The position numbers were made by a program, and so were the translations under genes. A stretch of DNA of 16,741 bases from Larix sibirica (Eukaryota; Streptophyta; Pinopsida; Pinales; Pinaceae). The stretch lies in contig NWUY0300010534.1 of assembly GCA_004151065.3 (NCBI GenBank), positions 42,498 through 59,238 of the forward strand, written 5' to 3'. The notes beneath the pieces are model-generated. The model was not told the DNA's origin, did not search any database, and was given only the letters and a program-made list of their open reading frames with translations. This document shows positions 1 through 9,079 of the stretch, in pieces (within the stretch, counting starts at the first letter, position 1; each line of letters starts with the position of its first letter).

Positions 1-345
1 TATTGTGCATTTTATCAATTAATTGTTGCAAGTTCCTCACATTTACATGTATTTGGTGAAATTGAGTTATGCTGAATTTTTACTATTTCCTTAAGAGGAA
101 GAATTTGGGGCTACTTTGAAATGTTTCCAACCAAATCTATTCACTCACAAAAATAGTTCATCGAGTTGTTTCAGAGCGTTCATGAAGATTACAATTATAC
201 AGAATTGTGGTTGGAAATGGAGAATCTACGTAGACATGAAGGTGAGTCCGTCAATACTTTCTTTTCCAAATTTGTGTTAATGTGTTACAGATTACATGAG
301 AAAGATCGACCTTTGGAAAAGACAAGATTGGTTTCTATATCTTAA
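1..345 (+). pseudogene. Ty3/gypsy-type retrotransposon gag fragment (decayed)
   Basis: Frame 1 reads as the central part of a plant retrotransposon gag (Retrotrans_gag type) domain, the capsid-like packaging protein. Visible blocks in order are FTISLRGRIWGYF (about 79-117), matching the usual 'sL.g.A..W' element, then a helix-rich stretch, and LRRHEGESVNTFFSKF (about 223-270), matching the 'r..gEsv..f..rF' element, then a short basic tail. In-frame stops lie at 73-75 and 154-156, and the frame closes at 343-345. The 5' part lies outside the window; no zinc knuckle, protease or reverse transcriptase follows, so this is a truncated relic. The family assignment comes from motif spacing and not from a database search; a copia-type gag is a less likely alternative. 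Confidence 0.62.
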
Positions 346-1068
346 TTCTATTTCTAACACACATGATCAGAAAAATAACAATGAACATGAAGTAGATTAT
401 TTCATGATATGCGTGTTGATAAATGTATTATCTCATTAGTTAATGATGATTCAAGTTCTAGTTCTATTAACTCTACTAATAACTCTGAAATTGTTATGCA
501 ACAACAAACATTAGGATTTTGCAATATACAGTTTCAAGAACAAGAGAATGTGTCTGAGGATTCAACTCTTACATTGAATAATGATACTGAAATTCTTGTT
601 GAAAGAGATATGGTGGAAAAATACTCATACTTATAGGTCCTTAAATGGAAGATGTAAGTGATGATTATATTAATGATTACATTGCATTGACTTATTCTCA
701 TGTTGATTCAAATTCCCTCATACTCAAAATTGATCATTGAATCAGAATTTGGATGATAATGTTTCTCTTGAAACGAAGGTTATCCTATCAAAATAGATGC
801 TTCTAACTTTTTATACTTTGAAACATTTTAGTTTGTGTATTCATCTATATTTTTTTACCGTAATTTACAATTTGATATTAATGATTTTCAAGTTAAGAAC
901 CTGCTATGGTCCGATCCAAGTGTGATGCAAAGAGATGGAAAAGTTCTTACAAAAATGAGGGAAATGTTATCACTTCATTTAATTAATTTCAATATTATCA
1001 AGAAGAAAATGATTGTTTTTACGAACATCATGTATGAGACACAAACATCTTTATCTAGTTAATTTTAT
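346..1068 (+). other. Acidic/Ser-Asn-rich open stretches downstream of gag, unassigned
   Basis: Several short plus-strand frames sit here. 409-636 (75 codons, no ATG at the very start of the open stretch) is rich in Ser, Asn, Asp and Glu; 643-738 begins with ATG and encodes about 31 acidic residues; 835-1062 is a more ordinary 75-codon frame. They follow the gag relic on the same strand and have a similar AT-rich codon style, so they may be the decayed gag tail or spacer of the same retrotransposon. I recognise no domain. The frames are separated by stops, so even if coding in origin the stretch is now broken. Confidence 0.25.
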
Positions 1069-1668
1069 GTGATTGAAAATATTGATTTAGTTTGCAAGAT
1101 GGAAAGGGATGCAATCTTTTCTCATTTTATATTAGATATCAATCACACTAAAAGACTTCATCGCAAGATGATGATCATATCAAGATCTCATTCCAAGATT
1201 GAATGTGAAAGGAAAAATGAAGTAATATACTACAAGTCCATGTTAAACTCTCATTTTGTTTCTTTTCAATTTAATGACGATGATAATTGTTTAAAGAAAA
1301 CATCCTCTACTAAACCCCTTTTTAAATCTTCAAATCATGATCCCGACAAGCTTATTTTTTATCATGATCCTAATGAGATGTCTATTATCTCTATTGAATC
1401 TTCACAAACATTAAATGACTTTCAATCTTCTTTCCATGATCCAATTGAAGTTTGGTTAGATAAATCCTATTTGAAAAAGTTTCCATGTCATTTTCTATTC
1501 TTTGTGAATAGGAGATTTGATTTAATACTTCCCATCTTTGAATATGAAGCACTAAAATTTCTAACGCTAATACTTAATATGTTTCATTTTGTAGAATTGG
1601 AGATGCTTCGATGTTCTCATTGGTTATTTGAATTCAAATTTTTAATTTTTATTTTTGTACAGATGTAA
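1069..1668 (+). other. 199-codon open frame of unknown identity
   Basis: This is the longest uninterrupted frame in the window. It opens after a stop at 1060-1062 with GTG; the first ATG is codon 11 (1099), leaving 189 codons to the TAA at 1666-1668. The first two thirds are hydrophilic with several Ser- and Asp/His-rich patches (YHDPNE at about residue 100, FHDPIEVWLDKSY at about 123-135). The last 60 residues are strongly hydrophobic and Phe/Leu-rich, which could be a membrane segment or simply translated T-rich DNA. It lies on the same strand as the gag relic, so a retrotransposon-derived accessory frame is possible. No family is recognised, and in DNA this AT-rich a chance frame of this length is not excluded. 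Confidence 0.25.
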
Positions 1669-2454
1669 ATTAGGATAAGAGTAGGATATAATAATTTATT
1701 TTCCAGTTTATTTTAATTTTTGATATAGATCACTGTGATGGAGAATTTGTTGTTTTATGTAATTAAACCTTTTAATTCTAAGTTATGTTTTGGTTTTGCA
1801 AGTAGAAGTAGCAAATGAAGCGCATGTACATAATTCAGAATTGGTATGTCAAGCATAAAATGATTTCTACTTGATTTTTGTCAAGTGCATATGGTTGTGC
1901 TTATTGATTGAAGAAAGCATTAATTCTTGAAGAGATCAATAAATCCAAAAAAGCATGATCGCAATCATGATTTTAACTCAGGGAAGTCGATACTATGGAA
2001 GTTCTATTTCAAAATTATGCTTTCATTTATCTTATTCAAACATTGGAATATCATAAAATTTTGAAAATGAATTTCGTTTTTGCTGAAATTGGAATCTCAT
2101 TGTGAGGATTCATGAAACTAAAAGTTAGTTGAATGGTAATGAATATATTTGCTGAGGTTTATCATAAGGCTACAACTTACACAATCATTCCATTATGATA
2201 AGATGTTATCAATAATTTATTAGAGTTATATATATATATATATATATTTGTTGACATACATCCAAGAATTTATCCAAGATTGAGGAAATGTGTAGATTAG
2301 CCTTTACGAATTTCTCTTTCTCTTTCATTTAAAAATTTCATAAAAAAGTGTGTTTCCTCGCATAAATTTGAGTTTGTCAATTCGATTCTTTGAGATATTT
2401 TTATGACTTACATGTTGATCTGTCATTTTTTTAAAGGTTTTTATTTAGAACAAG
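1669..2454. other. AT-rich non-coding stretch
   Basis: No coding frame, RNA gene or paired terminal repeat was recognised. The only clear structure is the (TA)n tract listed separately. If the gag relic belongs to a retrotransposon with its 3' end here, the LTR could not be delimited by eye. Confidence 0.5.
2225..2247. repeat. (TA)n microsatellite
   Basis: An uninterrupted run of about eleven TA dinucleotides lies in AT-rich non-coding DNA. It is a simple sequence repeat, probably variable in length between individuals. Confidence 0.85.
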
Positions 2455-2580
2455 AGCCACAAGGTGGCAATGTCCCCGACATTGCCATTGTAAAGGATGC
2501 GTAGCTTTGAGTTCCAAGTTGACGCAGCAATGCAAGCCAGCCCTTAGCACAAGTGCNGAGCCTAGGATTTGGATCTATGC
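2455..2580. other. GC-rich island with a perfect 10-bp hairpin and one ambiguous base
   Basis: About 125 bp of clearly higher G+C content sits abruptly in AT-rich DNA. It contains a perfect inverted repeat, TGGCAATGTC (2465-2474), spacer CCC, GACATTGCCA (2478-2487), and a single N at 2557. On the minus strand it can be read as an open frame, but the peptide matches no family I know and the frame runs into low-complexity AT-rich sequence, so I do not call a gene. It may be a fragment of another repeat inserted here. Confidence 0.4.
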
Positions 2581-4355
2581 TGGTATTATACCAAACATCA
2601 TATACATATAGTATAACAAAAATGAGAAAAATCTTATAGAATTTAAACTCCTTTCTTTTACAAACATCCACTCACATATAACAAAACAAACAAACAAACA
2701 AAAATTTAATAACATAACCCATTTTGGTTAAAGGTTTCAACCACCAATAATTTGAAAAATATACATATGATTAAATAAAAATTAATTGCGATAAATTTAC
2801 AAATAATCCAAAAATAATGATTTATTTTCATAATTACATATTGTAAAAATTATAAAAATTTACAAATCATATAGTTATTATTATTTAATATAAAACAATT
2901 AAAAATCAATTCATGATATGAAACATCGGCCAAAAAAAATATATAATGATAACATATGAAACTACGAGCTTAAATATAAATGTAAGAGAATACTATGTAA
3001 CACAATACTCTTATATGTGAGTAATCTATTCAAATGTAATACATGAATTTTATCACATTAACATATAATACAATACACAAAGGCTCTATATCATAACATC
3101 CATTAGCAGGCTTATTTTACATTACTTTAATATACATAAAACATATAATTTTAACAATTACTTTGGAAAAATAATATATGTTAGACGAATCATAATACGC
3201 ATATCATATATTTATATATCTTAAATAAAACATATAATTTATCAATTACTTTGGAAAAATAATATATGTTAGAAGAATCATAATACTCATATTATATATT
3301 TATATATCTTAAATCGTGATTGAAAATAAAAAATTCTCACAAAACTTGAACGATCTTGATATACTCATTGGAAATTGTTTCATTGTGGATTTCGACAATT
3401 TCTATATGTTCTTTCAAATTTTATATTACACTAGGAAATATCTAAACAGAATTCAACTTCTTCCCTACTTTATCACGGGTCCCTTCACTCACGGTCCCTT
3501 CTAGTGAAACTCAATTGAATATGGCTACGAATCAAATCGGTGGAAAATTTATGCCTCTCCACCATTCCAAAACAAGAGTAATGTGGTAGTAATGTTTCTA
3601 ACATTGTCATTGCTGCGTGTTGTTGCAATTTTGATATGATCAAGTTACTTTGGTAAATTGTTTGCTAGTTTGATATGAGCTTCTCTTCCTAACTTAGGAG
3701 CCGCGCCATGAACTCACATAGAATTCCTATCAACAATGTGTTATTCAAAATAAATTTTAATTTAATTTCTCATTTCAACAACCAGGATTCAACTAGTACT
3801 CATATTCACCCATACCACTAGATGTAAATGGCTACACTAATATTGGTTTCCTCTCTATACACTCTTAATGTTACATTTTCTTTTGCGCATGTTTCCTTCG
3901 TGGTTTAAGGGATGTCGTCATCACATGTCTTCACCGTGATAAGAAGAGTTTTGTGTCAGATGTTATTTATAAAACATAAAACTATTGTTCCTCATCAAGA
4001 CTTACTAGCACCTAAGCATATATACACATTAAAATTCATGTAGAAAGAGAGTCAATTTTTTTATCCTTACTCAGTGAAGATGCTTAGCATCTACATTTAA
4101 ATAAGTATATAATACTAACTTAATTTCAACATTTAAATAAGTATATATTGATGAAGTTATAATTTTCATATCCGGAAAACATTGACTGAAATGTATATTC
4201 GCAGCTCAAATAGTTATTATTAAAAGTATGATAAACATTAAGCAAAATTAATATTTTCCATTTGCAAATTGCTCAAACATTGGTAATCGTGGATAAAAAG
4301 TTGGAAGAAAATGAACTTGAATTCAGTCATGGTAATGGTCGATATGAATTTGAAG
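2581..4355. other. AT-rich intergenic region
   Basis: This long, very AT-rich stretch has no supported gene. It contains a (CAAA)n tract near 2683-2704, the 89-bp tandem duplication listed separately, and an exact 19-bp direct repeat at 4093-4111 and 4129-4147 (36-bp spacing). A short ATG frame at 3521 followed one frame over by a hydrophobic stretch (about 3583-3650) looks faintly like a signal-anchor N-terminus, but it is too short to call. Confidence 0.5.
3138..3314. repeat. Tandem duplication, unit about 89 bp, two copies
   Basis: Copy 1 (3138-3226) and copy 2 (3227-3314) are directly adjacent and start and end with the same sequence (AAAACATATAATT ... CTTAAAT). They differ by about four substitutions and one short indel, which points to a relatively recent local duplication. 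The unit is non-coding and AT-rich. Confidence 0.9.
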
Positions 4356-4716
4356 CTAGCAACGACATTTTTTCCTACACGAGAGCACGCCTGTGTTCTT
4401 GGTGAGGTCTCCCACAAGGGATGAACTCTTCAGTGTGACATTGTATGTGGTTGCATAAGCTAAAGATTCTCGTGATCCTGAGCCTCTGAAATATGCATCG
4501 TTTAGCAGCACATCATCTTTTGATCTCCAATTCCACTTCTTCCATTCATTCTCGTTAGTTTTTTGCCTCTTCATTACTTCTTTGGTGAAGGGATTTGTAG
4601 ATGCCTGAAATCTATTTCCTTGACTCAAGATTGTGGCATTTGCACTTCCACCAACGTAATACATTTCCCACTCAGTGTAGTCATTATCAAGTACATGGAA
4701 GTATCCAAATCGACAC

Positions 4717-4835
4717 ATGTGTTCATTTAATTTATAATTTAAATAACAATACTAACAATACCATAGTCTTCCTTCATGACACACACTAAAATGATAAGTC
4801 AAATTGTTTCAATGAAATAATAATTAATTATTTAC
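4717..4835 (-). other. Decayed intron of the pectate lyase pseudogene
   Basis: The donor CCAAG|GTAAAT is good and sits inside the conserved MPR-C codon junction. At the acceptor side, the base expected to complete Arg is preceded by AT and not AG, so splicing here would probably fail. Length is about 119 bp. Confidence 0.6.
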
Positions 4836-4943
4836 CTTGGCATTTATTGTGTGAGACCTTCACCAAAATGGTTGAATGCAACCATTACCCACATAATTAT
4901 CTCATCAGGGTAGCTAGCTATCACTGTGACCCAATAACATCAC

Positions 4944-5032
4944 CTACAATACGAAAAGACTTATCTTCTCATCTCAATCTACACGAAACAAATAATTAGC
5001 ACATAGTGTATGACTCGAATATCTAAGCTCAC
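4944..5032 (-). other. Intron of the pectate lyase pseudogene
   Basis: An 89-bp intron begins GTGAGC and ends TTGTAG on the minus strand. Removing it joins ...RNH to VMLLGHSDS in phase 0, exactly where plant pectate lyases continue. This supports a once-spliced gene. Confidence 0.75.
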
Positions 5033-5240
5033 ATGGTTTCGTTGAGTGATATAATTGTTCAAAATGGCGATATTGGTGGATGATTGGATCGTGTTAATGA
5101 GACTATCTACGCAGTTTGACAAAAATATAAATATAACATAGGCATAAAATTTAGAAGACATTTGCATAAGCATTACAAATAATCACAAACATGAACATAG
5201 AAAGGATAAAATTAAATCTTTTATTAGGCTAACTGAATAT

Positions 5241-5293
5241 CACTTCACACACACCGAAAAAAAGCTATAAGAAATTAATTCTTCGATGGTGCA
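5241..5293. repeat. Dispersed direct repeat, copy 1
   Basis: This block matches 5768-5812 in the same orientation: CACTTCACACA, then AAAAAGCTATAAGA, then ATTAATTCT and a similar tail, with a 4-bp insertion and a few substitutions. Copy spacing is about 527 bp. Confidence 0.7.
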
Positions 5294-5767
5294 TAAGCTC
5301 TTTTCCAGCTTATATGAATCATTGGAAAAGAATTATGAAACCATGATTCTTTTTGCATGTGGAAAAAAGATTAAAACACAGTAACAAAACAATAAACATT
5401 TAATACAAACTCCAACTCCTTAAGGCATTCAATCCATTTAACATTTTAAATAACAAAAGGTTTGCTAGTTGCAAGAAACTAGAGTCTTACCTGTGAAAAT
5501 TCAAGCAAAAGAGTTTTACACAAGTATGTTGATCAATTCATTGTGTGAAGAGAGGTTTTGCTATGAGGAAACTCAGGATTTAGAAGACCCTTGGGTAGCA
5601 ATCACAGCGAGCACTACCAAGCTCCAGTAGTGCTTATGTATGAATACACAGCACCGCAGTTAATTATTCTAGTTTGTCAAAGACTTAACTACTACCAAAC
5701 ATTGTCACGCCTTTCTTCACCTTTCAGTCTCCCAAAACAGCCTATGGAAATGTGTCAACTGCAGTGA

Positions 5768-5812
5768 CACTTCACACAGAAAAAGCTATAAGAGATTAAT
5801 TCTCCAATGCTT
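5768..5812. repeat. Dispersed direct repeat, copy 2
   Basis: This is the partner of 5241-5293. It lacks the ACAC-like insertion of copy 1. The two copies may reflect a segmental duplication of the region upstream of the pectate lyase relic. Confidence 0.7.
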
Positions 5813-6601
5813 CACTTCTATCAAATACATAGCCATAACAAAAATAAAAGCACAGATTGAAAAGACATCATATATCATATGAAGTACGCATTGTTTATAA
5901 AGTTATATTCTGACCAAAATAAAGAGCAAAATTTTTGAACTCAAGGCATGCCATGTCTGAATCTTGCATATCCTCTAGGTAAGATGTGACATCAGCTTGC
6001 TGTCTTCTTTTGGAAAAGGAAAAATGAGTACAACCAATAATAGAATATAAATAATAGAATAGAATAGAATTCAAACTATAACCAAAAAAAATTATAGCCT
6101 CTTGGCCCCATTAATAGGGGTCTATCCAACAAAAATAACAAACCCAAATAATGTTTTCCTGGTTAACCAAAACAAATCATTATGTCTCCCCGATTAGATA
6201 ACATTATGTCTCCCTGATCAGATTGATTCAGATCCCAGTTTCCCAGATGGATGATTCTCGAAAGGATTTGATCTCTGTAGGAAGTAAGGAACACTGCATG
6301 GTTGGTCTACTTTCCTAAGAAGCCGCCTGCCTGTGGTTTTAGCCTTTGCCAAACTGCATACAATATCAGTAAATGCGTACATACAAAACGTAGGAAGATC
6401 GGCCAGTTGCAGGCTTTTTCATTTTCAGCATCTCATCTTGTCTGACTCTAATTACGTTTAAATTCCCTGACCCTACTGACATAGGTATTTTAAATACTTC
6501 TCATGCTACGCCAGTACCCCAATCCAAAACCCTAAGTAATTGAGAATTCATATCAAATTTAGGTCAAGCCTGTAGGAAGGACGCTGTAAATAATAAAGTA
6601 T

Positions 6602-6983
6602 GTGCGGCGGTCCAGAAACGCAGACAAGGTTTTTTTTGGATGCGGAGGCCTGGAAGCTGGCAGCGGAAACAGAAGAAAACAAGCTGCATGTGCATGCATT
6701 GTCACGTCAAATCAGGTCAGGCATCTAAAGTCTAATCCGTTTCATCTTTCATGTACGGAAATACATGCATATGATTCGATGTTTTACTGCTTCGGATTTT
6801 ATTCTGTTGGCGTGCAGTCTGTGGATGCAGAGAAAGCAGGGGTATGCTTTTTTTACTAGTAGTATAATATAATATGGATATTTACTCTACTGTCTTCAGG
6901 TGGCCACAACTACTGCTTCTTTCACTGTAATAGATGAGAAATGCAGGCCTGCAGGGGTTCTGCCAAGGCGATCCTATTATTAG
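6602..6983 (+). other. Candidate small spliced gene or gene 3' end, unidentified
   Basis: This locally more GC-rich stretch allows a three-exon reading in one phase: 6602-6715 (38 codons from a GTG-initial open frame ending TSNQ), an intron GTCAGG...GTGCAG (6716-6817), 6818-6841 (SVDAEKAG), a very short 58-bp intron GTATGC...CTTCAG with a pyrimidine-rich end (6842-6899), and 6900-6983 ending RPAGVLPRRSYY and TAG. The last exon has the look of a real C-terminus, but no family is recognised and no ATG is available in this frame. A competing reading uses ATG at 6600-6602 and gives a 42-codon frame (MCGGPETQTR...) stopping at 6726-6728. Either, or neither, may be real. Confidence 0.22.
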
Positions 6984-7059
6984 AAAGTGAAAGTTAGCCG
7001 ACCTGACACCATGAATATTTTTAAGAGTATGTATTTATTTGTCCATTACCTGTAGCTTG

Positions 7060-7097
7060 GGTGGTTGGGAGGAAAGATTGTTGCCCTCCCACCCACC
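7060..7097. repeat. Inverted repeat, 13-bp stem
   Basis: GGTGGTTGGGAGG (7060-7072) pairs with CCTCCCACCCACC (7085-7097) with one mismatch around a 12-base loop. It lies just past the end of the candidate 6602-6983 gene. The stem is G-rich and stable, but too short for a typical plant miRNA precursor. Confidence 0.75.
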
Positions 7098-7681
7098 TTC
7101 AATTTTCATAAGTGACATGATGCTTATTTATTGATATTTAAATAAGTTAATTTGGTAGTTTGTATGAGTATTTTGTTTCTTTTGACTTTACAAACAAAAA
7201 AAATTATATTTTTATTGAAAACATAATGTAAATGTATGAATAATATATATATATATTATGTCACCATTTTTAAAGGGATTTAAAAGTATTTAGAATGACT
7301 CATTTTAATTCAATAAAAGGAAAGGATTTGTATAGGGAATCAAATCTTTATAAGAGATATCCAATTCATGAAGTTTATTCATTCCTTTTGGAATGGTTTT
7401 ATTTACAACTTTCTTCTTAGTTTTTGAAGAAAAAAGTTTCTTGCTATTTATAGTGTGAATCAAAGAAACTATAGTGAGTGTCTATCGTGTGGATAGTGAC
7501 AAGTGTACATCTTCCTATAAAAGCAATTACATCTGAAAATATAGGTGGTTAATCCAAGTCCAATAGTTAAAAAAATAAATAGCATTATGGCAAAAAAGCC
7601 TTTTTAATTCTAATAAAGACGATCCTAATCAAAATTCTCTATTGAACTGTCAAAAGAGATTGCATCTTTGAAGCTAATAGT
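7098..7681. other. Non-coding AT-rich stretch containing the LINE 3' flank
   Basis: A TA-rich tract lies at about 7238-7258. The part next to 7682 must include the LINE 3' untranslated region, read on the minus strand, but no poly(A) tail or target-site duplication could be fixed by eye. A minus-strand TATA-like motif CTATAAATAG lies at 7444-7453, with no recognised transcript attached. Confidence 0.45.
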
Positions 7682-7699
7682 TCATAATAATGAAAAGAA

Positions 7700-8600
7700 T
7701 TGAACAACGAAGTACAACCAGAGCAATCTATATTTCATTTGAAAATGATTGTGAAAACCCTGCATATGAACCCATCCATCCTCCAAAGCCTGACCCGATT
7801 TTGATAGACCATATGCTCTTCAATTGTATGATCTAGCGATGTGAGAGAATCTTATGGTATCAAAACAAGTAAGATCATCCTGGACCTATCTTTTCCAGTG
7901 TTCTAGAATCAAGACCTGCAATTTGTGGTTTCCATTGATCCATTCGATGATAGCAAAGGAGTCGCCAAAAATCTGCACCTTGTTGATATCTTTCAACAAA
8001 GCCATCTTTAATAAACCCCAGAGTGCAAGTAATTCCACACAGGTGTTGCTGCCCACTCCACATCCCATACTCATCTCAAAATAGTGATCTCTGGATAATA
8101 AAATGAGGCACCCAACATCGCACTGGCCACTTTGTTCTACCCCATCAAAAAACCCCAGCAGAGCCTAGGTAGTAATTACAGGAGGAGGCTTGATAATAGT
8201 CGGTCTCTTAAATGAACTCTTTGTATAATATGAAACAAAGTGCATAACGTACCTAACTGCTCCCTCTAGAGATAAGGATGTATCCTCGAACAAAATCGAA
8301 AATACATATAGTTCAACCTAGACTTATACCAATGAAAGAGACACGAATCCAAAGAACCATAGTTCCACTCACCCAAAATCATGATCCGGATCGCCACCTT
8401 ATCCCAAATCAATAGCATAATAGAACAATTATCCAACAAGTGGTCCACCGAGTATGCGTCCCTGTAACAGAGCGAATCCTGAGGGGCCCATGCCACCTCT
8501 TCGCCTGTAATTCTCCCCACTGAGAATTCTATTCTTCAATTCCATCCAAATGAAGCATCGAATCTTAAATGGCATGTTCCATTTCCATAAAGCTTTATAC
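7700..8600 (-). other. ORF2 zf-RVT-like region and C-terminal RNase H domain
   Basis: From about 8600 the reading KALWKWNMPFKIRCFIW and LKNRILSGENYRRRGG, then SVDHLLDNC after a frame change near 8510, matches the zf-RVT region that follows the RT in plant LINEs. RNase H starts with GFFDG (Asp 8144-8146), then VELLALWGLL (Glu), GDSFAIIEWING (Asp) and SHIARSYN, stop, RAYGLSKSG, the counterpart of HIYRxxNxxADxLSK. The last catalytic Asp is therefore Tyr. The open reading ends at 7682. Confidence 0.82.
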
Positions 8601-9079
8601 CACCACAGGGATTGTCTAACCTAAAATGAGGAAACAATAGAAAAGTGGGACTTCTATGTTGTAATCACCCCAGACTCGGAATTGAAGGCCCAGATTAATT
8701 GGTCGAAAAAATCTATAAGATGAATGCTAGCATGATTAAGACTTGCCACATAACAGTTCCATTCAACAACTTCCATGGAGTTAATGTTTAAATCAGATGC
8801 ATAGAGCCAATAGTTATTTGAATTAACGCCACTAGGCATTCTCCGAGCATAGTTAAGGAAGAAAATTCATTTTTGATGTAAATCCTGAATAACGAGGAAG
8901 ATAAGGAAAAAAAACTCTCTGCACCAATAATAGGAGATCCACTCCCACTCTGACTTGAAAACCATTACCTATGCGCCGTGCTAACCAACTATTAAGGATT
9001 GGGAAGGTCTCTAACAAGCTCGACCAGATATTTGATATCATTGGAGATCTCTTATTTTCCAATCTGATCTAGTCAATCA

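Larger units (their letters stand above)
4356..5173 (-). pseudogene. Pectate lyase (PL1 family) pseudogene, C-terminal half
   Basis: Intact relatives are secreted enzymes that cleave pectate in the cell wall by beta-elimination with calcium. Three blocks align in order. Exon A (5173-5033) carries LSNCVDSLINTI (usually LSRCxDGLxDAx) and a degraded ISNNYF element ending RNH. A clean GT...AG intron (5032-4944) follows. Exon B (4943-4836) reads VMLLGHSDS, then a frameshift after a TAG, then AFNHFGEGLTQ, a TAA, and MPR before a GT donor. After an intron (4835-4717), exon C (4716-4356) reads CRFGYFHVLDNDYTEW, VGGSANATILSQGNRF and WNWRS, ending in a Cys-rich tail and TAG. The TAA replaces the first Arg of the catalytic RMPRCR motif, the exon C acceptor reads AT where AG is expected, and the N-terminal half is missing. 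Retained introns mean a genomic duplicate, not a retrocopy. Confidence 0.9.
5174..6289. other. Non-coding stretch upstream of the pectate lyase relic
   Basis: I could not find the missing N-terminal pectate lyase exons on the minus strand here. There is a minus-strand CACAG|GTAAGA donor-like site near 5490 preceded by a stop-filled stretch, which could be an untranslated first exon of the dead gene. An AGCACTAC/GTAGTGCT hairpin lies near 5611-5636, an (ATAGA)n-like tract near 6040-6070, and one dispersed direct repeat is listed separately. Confidence 0.4.

Noticed and set aside
2441-2671. Minus-strand 76-codon frame spanning the GC-rich island
   Set aside because: Contains the ambiguous base, runs into AT-rich low complexity and matches no family I recognise.
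3521-3650. ATG followed by a basic stretch and a hydrophobic stretch in another frame, like a signal anchor
   Set aside because: Needs a frameshift, stops after about 40 residues and has no coding sequence after it.
7856-7880. TGGTATCA-like motif resembling a retrotransposon primer-binding site
   Set aside because: Matches the initiator tRNA complement for only the first 8 bases, and the bases lie inside the RNase H reading of the LINE on the other strand.
7682-7900. Idea that the main LINE is truncated before the end of RNase H
   Set aside because: Reading through one stop gives FSHIARSYN and GLSKSG in the same frame, so the RNase H C-terminus is present.
7854-8084. Plus-strand 76-codon frame
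   Set aside because: Antisense to the RNase H domain of the LINE.
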